Shown piece by piece: positions 35,180-45,709 of a stretch of 64,000 bases of DNA. Both the position numbers and the translations under genes were made by a program. The notes beneath the pieces were generated by a model, which was not told the DNA's origin, made no database searches, and worked only from the letters and a program-made list of their open reading frames with translations. The DNA comes from Congeria kusceri (Eukaryota; Mollusca; Bivalvia; Myida; Dreissenidae), in the NCBI GenBank assembly GCA_027627225.1, contig CM051027.1:86057951-86121950 (forward strand). The letters run 5' to 3'. Position 1 is the first letter of the stretch; each line of letters begins with the position of its first letter.

Positions 35180-37716
35180 AGCTCACCTGAGCATGGCGTT
35201 GTCCGGCGTCCGTATGCCGTCAACAATTTGGACCTTTATCGCGATAAAGACTACATTTTGTATTCAAACTTCACCTTACTTGCACAGTTTGGGTATGACC
35301 ATAAAATCTCAGGTTGGATTATCATCGGGTCAGATCAAACCAGTAACACCAGAGTTATTGCCCCTTTTTCATGCAAAAAAGTGCAAAAGTGCCCATTTCC
35401 AATGTATAGACTTTATTTTCCATCCAATCGTAACCAAACTTTCACAGTTTGTGTATGACCATCAGATCTCAGCAGATGCCAAAAATGGGCCAGTTCGTGT
35501 TTCAAACACCAGAGTTATTGCCCTTTGTTTATTAAAAAAAATGTACAAAAATGGACATTATTCAAGATAGAGACTTCATTTTTCATCCAATCTTCACCAA
35601 TCTTGCACAGTTTGTCTATTGTCATGAGATTACAGTTGAAGTCGAATATAAGCAAGATCGATCCAGAAACACTAGAGTTATTGCCCTTTGTTTGTGAAAA
35701 AAATCTGCAAAAATGGACATTATTCAGGATAGAGACTTCATTTTTCATCCAATCTTCACCAATCTTGCACAGTTTGTCTATGACCATAAGATGAAAGGTG
35801 AAGTCGAATATAAGCAAGATCGGACCAGAAACACCAGAGTTATTTCCCTTTGTTTGTGAAATAAAATATGCAAAAATGGACATTATTCAGGATAGAGACT
35901 TCATTTTTCATCCAATCTTCACCAATCGTATACAGTTGGTCTATGAACGTAAGACCACAGGTGAAGTAGAATATAAGCATGATTGGGCCAGAAAAACGAG
36001 AGTTATTGCCCTTTGTGTTTGGAAAAAAACATCAAGTTATCAATGATTGACTTGCACACACGATTTTTGATTCAATGTTGACCAAACTTACACAGTTTGC
36101 GCATGACCATAAAAATTGTTTGATAAAATTTGATTTCGAACAATTGCAAGACTTGTATGCAGTTATTAGTACATGCAACATTGATCTCTTCAGAGCCTGC
36201 ATTAACATCATTTATCATCATTGGACAGAAAATTAGCGAAGAAAGAGCAAAACTTTACCTTATAGCACAGCCATTGCAATTATTGCATTGCAACTAGTAC
36301 TCCAAAACTGTTTGCGAAAAAGACATCAAAATCTACTGTTTCTGCATTTCCCAGAATTGTCAATAGGGATGCAACGAATCCAAATTTTATATTCGGATTC
36401 GGATCCATTGAGATTCAAATTTTAGAATCTTCGAATCGGATCTTGCAAGTAATTAGATACAATGGGTAAAGAGTGTCATGGTAGTTATATAATATATACT
36501 GACTGTTTATTAGTTTTACCAGAGCTAATATACTTGCAGAGGACATTAATTGAGATACTCGTATCGTCCTCCTCTCTCTATGATACTCTTGAGAGAGAAG
36601 CAAAAACTGATTGTTTAAATATTCAATTTAAAAATGTGATTTCACAAAATAAACGTACAATGCATTAAAATAAGCCCGTATAAGCCCTTTAAAGTGCTGT
36701 TGTCTAAAGTTCAGTTTAGTATATACATGTTCGGTTACATGACTTTCGGCTGCACGCAGCCTTATTAGTGCACAGAATTTAATTTTGACAAGTGTAACGT
36801 TGACATGGTATGTTAAATGATTATCATTATTATACATTTTTATAAAATTTAATTGGTATCATCGGTTTTATTTACTTCAATTAATTACATCATGCTTTTT
36901 AGTGTGTACAATTCTTAGTACAAAAACCTCATTACTACGTGCAGCTACCATACTTCTGCGCCATCAATTGTTGCAACATATTTGTATTGCAATTTGTATC
37001 CGTCAGGATTTCCGGAAGAAATATAATCCTTGATTATAATATACATAGTATATTATAATCAAGAAACTGTATACTCATAAAGGATCCAATATTTGCCCCA
37101 AAAATGAAAATCTAAAAAAGGTCAAAGTATGGTGTATAAAATTACCCATACTGCCACATATACTCGTACACGTGTTATTCTATTTAACGGAACATCTAAT
37201 GATTCCTTTTCTAATGTTGTTCACGAAAATCTTTATATTATGCATAGGTTTGTATTTGTGCTTATAAGTGTAAAGAAGTTCAACTTTACGGCAAGAATTA
37301 AAAGAATTCATAAAAATAATTGTACTGGAACTGCTTGTTACTTAAAACTACATTTGGATCCGGATCCGATCTGAAATTTCAAGCCGCTGACAGAACAGCG
37401 AACCCTAAAATGGATTTGATTCGATCGGATATTTCGGATACCCGTTGCATCACGAATTGTCAATGACTAAATGAAAAAGGGTCAGGCAAGAATATCGAGA
37501 AAAATAATGAGAACCATTAGCAAAAAAATGCACATCCACTACCCAACTCATACTTTAGTTAGGCCATTGCATTAACGGATGTTTTAAATCAAAATTGATC
37601 CTATCCCCCTCTGTGTATTGTTCAGATACCTTAATTTTCACACCTGTCACAACAGTATGGTCTTTATCTGTACCAGTTCTCAGGTGAGTGCTTTGGGCCA
37701 TCATGGCCCTCTTGTT
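35180..37716 (+). mobile_element. family A cassette, complete, split by a hAT-like element
   Basis: The 5' end is AGCTCACCTGAGC and the 3' end is CTCAGGTGAGTGC, then GGGCCATCATGGCCC and TCTTGTT. The array at 35280-36040 has the same units as the copies at 19072 and 20453. After removal of 36364-37455 it is colinear with the copy at 20453-23740, including the empty mariner target near 36150. The long frames at 35106-36046 are array translations. Confidence 0.78.
36364..37455. mobile_element. hAT-like non-autonomous transposon
   Basis: The 1092 bp element is flanked by an exact 8 bp duplication, ATTGTCAA, at 36356-36363 and 37456-37463. The ends are TAGGGATGCAACG and CGTTGCATCACGA, 11 of 13 matching as inverted repeats. 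The 8 bp duplication and TAGGGATGCAACG end are typical of hAT elements. It contains internal palindromes (for example at 37030-37065) and GGATCCGGATCC-like subterminal motifs, but no transposase. The unoccupied site is near 23485 in the paralogous cassette. Confidence 0.85.
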
Positions 37717-37865
37717 ATATTTATTATGCCTTTTTGTCTAAAAAATTACTAGGGTAATTGTCTACCAGGTAGCAACTTTTTCTTGCAAAATAACAGATAT
37801 TGGTTAAAAGTGTTTCTCTACACAAAGTGTTTTTCAAACCTTGAAATATGAACAATAAATTAGTG

Positions 37866-38026
37866 GCGTCGTGGGAAAACCAGTCTTAATCCATGTGTGT
37901 AAAGTGTCATCCTGGATTAGCCTGTGCAGTCCGCTTTTATGGTATTTTCTGTTTCAAGGAAGTCTCTTCTAAACATAAATCCACTGTAGACGGAAAGTGC
38001 CGTCCTGGATTAGCCTGTGCGGACTG
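37866..38026 (+). mobile_element. truncated copy of the GCGTCGTGGG foldback MITE
   Basis: It starts GCGTCGTGGGAAAACCAG. It has one shortened palindrome half and the start of the second ('ggattagcctgtgcggact'), then stops at 38026 before the right arm. It matches the complete copy at 4996-5246. Confidence 0.8.
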
Positions 38027-38374
38027 ATCTGATAATATACAGTGTGAATGTACTAAAACTGTTGTTGCGCAGAATGCATCAATGGAAGACACATAAAGTT
38101 AACTAGAGCACTCTGGAAGTTCAAGTGCTGCTTAAACTTGTTAAAGATTCTCAAAACTCGTCAACAATAACTGAGTGACTGAAAATGCAGGTTTTATTCG
38201 CAATTAAAAGAAATTGCTTAGTAATGTTATATAACAAGGACACTGTGGTAACAGTAGTAAGTAGTTGTCAGGTGATGAATCAGTACTCAGAAAAGAAACT
38301 GGACAATTACATTTTAATCTATGACCAAAAAAACCCTTAACACTGTGCATTGATTTTTACACACAGTGTTTTTT
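38027..38374. other. unique AT-rich DNA
   Basis: No supported feature. Confidence 0.4.
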
Positions 38375-38540
38375 AGCTCTCCTGAGCACGAAGTGCTTGA
38401 TGAGCTATTGGAATAGGGGACCTCTCCGGCGTCGTCTGTCATCCGTATGCCGTCAACAATTTGGCCCTTTGTCGCGGTTAAGACCACATTTAGTATTCAC
38501 TCTTGACCAAACTTGCAGTGTTTGTGTATAAGCATAAAAT
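38375..38540 (+). repeat. family A cassette, 5' end only
   Basis: It starts AGCTCTCCTGAGCACG with the AGCACGAAGTGCT hairpin and 'gtatgccgtcaacaatttgg', then leaves the family after about 165 bp. The stretch 38541-39130 is unique AT-rich DNA. Confidence 0.65.
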
Positions 38541-39130
38541 ATTGTCCCTTTATTGGTCCCAATTACATCTATTCCTGAATAACTCACTTGGTAAAGGGAG
38601 GTAAATGAAGTATCAGGAAGATAATTGCTAGAAATGTGTTATTTCCCTTTGTAGCTCATTCACAGATATAACTCAGATAGTGGAGTCTGCTTATCAGTAA
38701 AATCAATACATCATGATACTTCTATTTTAGATCAGCATCATTACACATAGTAACCATTGATAGCCTGCTTCTGACCTATATTTTGGCTATGTGTGCAGCA
38801 ATAAAATTTTCCACTGTCTGTCTTGTCATCCGGTCAGGAAAAAGATTTAAACAATAATTAATAGCTGGAATTCATGTTGTAAACAAGCAATCAGAAAAAA
38901 GGATTTAGATCATGTGATCTAGTGCCTGAAAGGGTTAATTATTTTCTGGAGTATCTGGACTGTTTAGTTAGTAACTTATTCAGTATCATTTAATCATGTA
39001 ACTTTTGGACTGACTTTTACATTTGAATTGGGATTTGGGAAAGTCATTTAATTATCTTTCATGATTTTTTAAGCTTTTATAGTTCAACAAATTAAAAGTG
39101 ACTTCCCATGCATCACTTCCATTACATTTC

Positions 39131-40691
39131 ATCTCACCTTAGCACTTCATGATGAGCTTTTGGTACAGGGGGACTGTCCTGCGTCATCTGTCGTCCGTAG
39201 TGCATCGGAACAATTCGGCATGTGGACGTGATACAAACTTCACTTTCATTCAATATTTACATTGCATAACTTGCAAAGTTTTTGTATGACCATAAAATCT
39301 CAGATAGATAATCAGACCGTGAACACCAGAGTTATTGCCACTTTTTCATGAGAAAATCTGCAAACTTGACTTTGTGTAACATACAAACTTCATTTTTCCT
39401 CTGAATTTGACCAAACTTGCAAAGCATGTACATGAACTGAATATTTCAAAATAATCAATAAAATGGCCTAGGTTGGGGTACAAACACCTGAGTTATTGCC
39501 CCTTGTTTGTGTGAAAAAATGGACAATGTGGAGTATAAAGACTTCATTTATTGCCTAATCTTGACCAACTTGCACTGTTTGTGTTTGACCATAAGGTCTC
39601 AGTCAATTCCCAATATGGAACAGATCAGACAAGAAAGACCAGAGTTATGACCCTTGTTTGTGAAAAAAAATCCCTAATTTGTCAACAATTGGCTTTTAGT
39701 CTCCATAGTGATATCAACCTCTTCATTCCTTGTTGACTAAACCTGCACAGTTTGTGTATGACCATAAGATTTCATCAAGGTGCCATGATGAAACCAGGAT
39801 CACTGGAGTTATTTCCCCTTCTTTGTGAGAAACTTTGCCAAAAATGGTCTTTTTGTTACATAGAAACTTTCATCTAATCTTGATGATACTTGCACAGCTT
39901 GTGTATGACCATAAGATCTCATAATCATCCAAGGTTTTGCGCTGATTAGGGTATAAAGAACAAAGTTATTTTGCCCATTTGTTTGTGAAAATAAGAAAAA
40001 AATGGACTATGTTCAGGATAGAGACTTCATTTTTCATTGGTATGGCAGCAGATAGTATTTCAGCAAACGGTTAATTCGTTTTGGTATTTGAGCTGTTAAC
40101 CAGTAAGCTAAATATCATTTACAAGACCTAAAACACAATTAAAATGGAAATACATCAAGAACAATGGTCTGTTTGATTGAATAGTCCTAATGGATGATGT
40201 ACACAATACTGACAGTTGTCTTGTATAGATGTCTTTTGTGACTGTTTTAATTATTGTTCTGTTGATATAAGAACAAAGCACAGAACATGGAATTCAGCTG
40301 GATGTTTGAACCTAAATATTTGCCATTGCAAAGATTGGATGTCAACCTCTGTGTAATAAAAGTGTGATTGTGCATGGTAAACATATTATTATTTGCTTGT
40401 GGTTCATCTTGGTCCCGACAGTTTCAACCATAAATGCATCTGTATTGCGCCCTTTAATTCCCAGATAAATAACAGAAGTAGGCCGGGCAGGCATGAGACT
40501 GTATATCGCCTGTAGATTGCCAGGTTAGCTACAGAAGAAGGCCGGACAGGCATCTGTATTGCAACTGTCAAATTGCCAGATCAGCTTGTCTGATTTGGGT
40601 CATTTTGTAGGTGATGACATTAAAATTTTAGCTGATCTCTGTCATTGCCATTTCTCAGGTGAGCACTTTGGGCCATCATGGCCCTCTTGTT
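39131..40691 (+). mobile_element. family A cassette with a clear 3' end
   Basis: A diverged 5' end (ATCTCACCTTAGCAC) is followed by units with 'agagttattgcccctt' and 'gtatgaccataagatctc' at ~39300-40030. The 3' part has a two-unit 'ggccgggcaggcat' duplication at 40480-40560. It ends CTCAGGTGAGCAC, then GGGCCATCATGGCCC and TCTTGT. Confidence 0.7.
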
Positions 40692-41837
40692 TTTTAACTT
40701 TAACCTGCTTCATTCCGAAAATAAGAAGTAAAAAACTGTAAGTAATAATGTTTCTGAACAGGATAATTATTTAGCTAAATTTTGGTACCTAACATGTGTA
40801 GGTTTGACTTGGCAAATACTCCCAACATTACATTAGCAAAAGTGTCCAGTTTATAATACCAATGCAAATCCAGACTTTGTAATTAATACCACATTGGTAT
40901 CACAATAGTTCTGCATGTAAAGGACTGCATCTAATTATAATCATGATTGCCTGTTTTGAGACAATTCTAAAATAATAACTGCTTAAGTTATAGTCGTTGT
41001 TTTTCACCACATTCCCAATGTTGCTGTAATGAACTCCATTATGAACTCATTTGTCAGTAAAACTCTTCAAGGCTCATATTGAATCTATGGTTACTTATTT
41101 AAGGTAACATATTATGTAATACTGTTAAATTTTATTATTGCATATAATAAAACAATGTATAGTAACACATTTACGTTCAAAAACGAGCATTATGTGGTTG
41201 ATTGCGATGTCGAAATATTATGTGTGCAATTATGCATAATCGGCACACTCGAAAGGTGTGAAAAAAATTCAATATGAGAAAATACGCGCCTGTGCAAAAT
41301 AACGTGACGCCATTTAAAGAAAATGGCATGCTTTGTAATGCAATCAAGCATTATTTTCAGATAAGTAGAGTTCCGTAGATCTATTAAGAATTATTTTAAA
41401 TTTCATTATTTTAAGACGATTTTGTTCTGGGTTATCAATTAGAAAACATAAAAAGGGACTGTTTATGCGATTGCTTTATATAATGAACTAAATGGAAAGA
41501 AACATTTTTTTTTAGGAAAAACAGATTTGATGAACCATACTTCAGCAAATGAATATCTTGGAGCCAGCGATCAATGTAATTTTACTTTCATACATCAATC
41601 GAGAAGCAAGTTTGAAAATTATAATAATTAATATATATCTTTTGCTTATAAACCACAATTTGTATTATAAACAATATAATACAGCAGAGTCCTAGCCGTA
41701 TAATTCTGCATTTTAGGCAACTTTCTTTATGCATTCAAAATAAAGGAATTACATAGCCATTGCGTTTGATAATAATAAAAAAACACTTTTATTCAACATA
41801 TGCAATAAAAAGTTTAAAAAATGGCTCCGGTTTGAGA
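40692..41837. other. unique AT-rich DNA
   Basis: No supported feature. Confidence 0.4.
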
Positions 41838-41926
41838 TCTGTCCATAATGGCACACCTGATAAGTAATGTGCCTCGGGCTAAAGCCCACTGCCATTACTG
41901 ATTAGGTGTGCCATTATGGACAGATG
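41838..41926. repeat. long hairpin (33 bp arms)
   Basis: The left arm starts ATCTGTCCATAATGGCACAC and the right arm is its inverted copy with a few mismatches (GTGTGCCATTATGGACAGAT). The ~23-base loop holds its own GGGCTAAAGCCC stem. It may be a small foldback element; I have no evidence of transcription. Confidence 0.75.
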
Positions 41927-42851
41927 TACACTGGCTCCATTTATGAACCTCTAATCAATTGAATGCATTATAGATTTGGACATTTTGGCTCATTAATGCA
42001 CAATGGCAAGTAAGTTTACATGCAGTGTATTCAGACTGTTGGCAGAAGTCTTTAGTAAGGCCAATTTGACTCAGCAGGCTATGAAGCAATAACAACCGAT
42101 ACTGCCAATTTATACACTTCAGGGGCTATTTTGGCCTGTTGCAGATTAGTCTACAGGTTGACTGTTATGCATAGTATTTTGTTTGCATGAAATATTTTGC
42201 ATTGAAACCTATATATCTCTCTAGATGTTGAAAGAAGGGAATGCAACAATGAGTTCGATATTTCTTGTGTAAAAATTGTTTTTCAGAAATTCAATTTCTT
42301 TCAAACAGTATTTCCTTTCTGTAAGAAAATGATTGCACTCATAATTATTTGCCTTGATTGTGGTTTCTTTCCTTTTGTTCCCAACAGTCTTCTGGTATGT
42401 ACCTGATGTTTCTAGTTTCATATTTCTCAGTGTGAGAACTGTGTCTGTCTGGTATCAAGTAGCCAGTTGCTTATTTTATGTATTGTCCTAAGTGTAGTTA
42501 AAGTCACACGCTGGGCGTACTAGCATGTCATGGGGAAGAATGATAAGTAAGACACCTTTTGAGTGAAAGAGGGCATTTATTCAAAATGCCATAAAACGTT
42601 ATATAATACTGATACAAAATACTATAAAATGTAATATAATACTGAAGTACCTGACATGTCTGGGCAGCCTACAAAACGACCAGTGATTGGCTAAAATCGA
42701 TCACATGAGAAAAGCTGTGGATTTCATTGGTTATCACAGGAACAAAGAAAACTAAGTAACTCCCGTTCTAGAGATGGTGTAACTAGAACCCGTACTATTA
42801 AAAACAATGACAAAAAAAATTATGTAGCCATAAAATTTTATAAATATCACT
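41927..42851. other. unique AT-rich DNA
   Basis: Contains only a short partial duplication at 42595-42650 ('aatataatactga'). No gene supported. Confidence 0.4.
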
Positions 42852-43514
42852 GGAACAAGACCTGTCTCTGGTTTATGAGCCCACAAGGGCTGTGACAGTC
42901 TTGAACAAGACCTGTCTGGTTTATGAGCCCACAAGGGCTGTGACAGTCTTGAACAAGACCTGTCTCTGGTTAATGAGCCCACAAGGGCTGTGACAGTCTT
43001 TAAAAAGACCTGTCTCTGGTTAATGAGCCCACAAGGGCTGTGACAGTCTGGAACAAGACCTGTCTCTGGTTTATGAGCCCACAAGGGCTGTGACAGTCTG
43101 GAACAAGACCTGTCTCTGGTTTATGAGCCCACAAGGGCTGTGACAGTCTGGAACAAGACCTGCCTCTGGTTTATGAGCCCACAAGGGCTGTGACAGTCTG
43201 GAACAAGACCTGTCTCTGGTTTATGAGCCCACAAGGGCTGTGACAGTCTGGAACAAGACCTGTCTCTGGTTTATGAGCCCACAAGGGCTGTGACAGTCTG
43301 GAACAAGACCTGTCTCTGGTTTATGAGCCTGCTGTGACAGTCTGGAACAAGACCTGTCTCTGGTTTATGAGCCCACAAGGGCTACGACAGTCTGGAACAA
43401 GACCTGTCTCTGGTTTATGACCCCACAAGGGCTGCGACAGTCTGGAACAAGACCTGTATCTGGTTTATGAGACCTGTCTCTGGTTTATAAGCCCACAAGG
43501 GCTGTGACAGTCTT
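42852..43514. repeat. 50 bp minisatellite, about 13 units
   Basis: The unit runs GAACAAGACCTGTCTCTGG, TTTATGAGCCCACAAGGGCT, GTGACAGTCTG. Most units differ by only one or two bases; a few are shortened (43321-43340, 43450-43475). Minus-strand frames at 42752-43084 and 43415-43618 read WAHKPETGLVP repeatedly, but 50 is not a multiple of three, so the phase rotates and no gene is implied. Confidence 0.92.
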
Positions 43515-44168
43515 TCTACTCTAACAACATTTTGATTTGTAGTTTGTATTGTTGAAACATCACAGTCAATGGCCCTTTCATCATTATGCTTGAGCCAGTT
43601 CTTTGCCAGGATATCCATAGTGTTACAAACACTAAGCAGATATTCAGGAATATATTGAGGGTTGTGAAAATAGAGGATATTTTTAGCTCACCGGAGCACA
43701 AAGTGCTCATAGTGAGCTTTTGTGATTGCCAGTTGTCCGTCGTGCGTGCGTGCGTGCATCAACTTTTCATTCAAACAACATCTCCTCCAAAACCACTTGG
43801 CAGATTTTCACTAAACTTCACAGGAATGATTATTAGGTGACCCTCTTTCAAACTTGTTCACATCGTTACGGTCCGCTGCATATGTAGGTCACCAGAGCTA
43901 AAAATAGATTTAATAAGTGCAAACTTTAAAAATCTCTGAAACAGCAGGGCCCAGAGGTTTCATATTTGGTATGTAACATCCTATCTTGGTCCTCTACAAA
44001 GATTGTTCAAACTATGCCCCTGGGGTCAAAACGGGTCACGCCCGGGGGGTCACATGGTTTATATAAACTTAAATTGCAAAATGTCTTTAAAAATCTTCTC
44101 TGAAACCACAAGGTCCAGAGGTTTCATATTTAGTATGTAACATCCTATAGTGATCATAAACAAATATT

Positions 44169-45635
44169 CAGCGTTTTTCCTCACCACTTTGGGAATGGTA
44201 CCGGTACCGGTCAAATTGGAAAATTAGCATCGTTTTGAGCCAAATTGGGAATTTTATCACTTTCATTAAAAAAAGTCATAAAAAATGTAAAAACAGTAAG
44301 TTACTTCCCCTAGCTGATAATAGTAACCCAGGATTTTTCTCAGGCATCTACGTCGATTTTTGTTGTTGCAGAATGCGTCATATGATGTTATCTGGTGCGT
44401 TTTAGCTCTTTAAATTAAGGCTAACACGTAAATTTTTTGTAAACGTTTAAACGAAATGAAATAAACGAAACATCAACGTTTAAACGGTATACCTGTAGCC
44501 TTTTAAAAGCAAAAGCGTCATTGAAAGAAGCATGATTAAAATACATGTATATTATACATGCTTTGTTCTTGCAAAAAAACGGCGGGAGAATTGCCCAGTG
44601 CACATTGTGCCTACGCGCGTCAAATGTTAAAAACCTGTATTGAGAAAGCACATGGTCGGTACACGCACGCTTTCCATGCGTGGAACATGCTGCCGTGGTT
44701 GTCAGCCGACATTTCGCGCACTTTTGCAGAAAACACGGATTTTACATGGCATACATGTACATAAACAAGATGGCTTGTGTTTACGAAACTACAACACTGA
44801 GCAGTAACACTGGATAAGCTTTTCCAATTACGATTTCATATGAGCGTATTTGAGACTGATTTTTCGCAGTTTATTTTTTAAATTTTTAAAATTTATTAAA
44901 TAAATAAGTGTGCATATTATGAAATACAAAGGCTCATTTACTTTTAAGGTCGATAATACGCTTTATGCGCGTATGAGGTTACTTGTGTTTGGATACATGC
45001 CAAATGAAACGATTGGTCAGTCATAACGTCATTCCAAAGTGAAGATAAACTGAGCGTTTCTATTGGCTCATACCGATTTTACTGCATGTTGGAACTCCGC
45101 CTACAGGGCCATGCTTCACGGTGATTGATTGCGGCTTAGGAATAACTATTAATTGTTAAAATTTTCGGCGAAGTGACACTCGCTTTGATCATTCACTGAC
45201 TTTATAGATTGGGTATACATGTTTCTCGACTGAAAAACGGCCATTGCGACGTAAGAGATTAGCTTTCACAGCAGGCATTGTCGGTCTTCTGCAGTCAACA
45301 CAGCTAATTAATTGATAAAATACACATGCCCCCGGCGATGTTTATAAGCGCAACACTAATTATAGGCGCCCCGGATATGTTCAAGTTAAAATTTGAGCGC
45401 CCAGGCACCGGGGAGCTAAAACGGTCTGGGAAAGGCTCTGCAGCTGTGCGTGCAGGTTTACGCTTGGGTAAAACAAAAGTAAAATACATGAACATCTTTG
45501 ATCTTTTCAGTGCCTTTTTGGATTTTTTCTTACATTTGGGAATTTTTTAACTTCAAATTGGGAAAAATGGTCAGAAAATCTGATTGGGAATGTTACTGTT
45601 TTACGGTACCAACTTTATATAGAGGAAAAACACTG
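44169..45635. mobile_element. DNA transposon with 5 bp duplication and CAGYGTTTTTCCTC ends
   Basis: The 1467 bp element has ends CAGCGTTTTTCCTC and GAGGAAAAACACTG, 13 of 14 matching as inverted repeats. ATATT on both sides (44164-44168, 45636-45640) is the duplication; joining the flanks gives 'acaaatattgttcaaat', matching the array consensus. GGTACC motifs and 'caaattgggaa' words lie near both ends. CAG-type ends suggest a hAT relative; I recall hAT groups with 5 bp duplications, but this assignment is inference. The frames inside (44421-44764, 45304-45550) show no domain. Confidence 0.78.
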
Positions 45636-45709
45636 ATATTGTTCAAATGATGCCCCTGAGGTCAAAACTGGCCACATCCCTGGGGTTACATGATTTATAT
45701 AGACATTAA

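Noticed and set aside
35106..36046. Overlapping frames of up to 154 residues on both strands
   Set aside because: They translate the family A tandem array; the same phrases appear in the copies at 19164-19745 and 20510-21187, and the frame changes between units.
42852..43514. CRISPR array
   Set aside because: The 50 bp units are contiguous with no unique spacers, and the setting is eukaryotic.
42752..43618. Minus-strand frames with a repeated WAHKPETGLVP peptide
   Set aside because: They arise from the 50 bp minisatellite, whose unit is not a multiple of three; there is no start context or domain.
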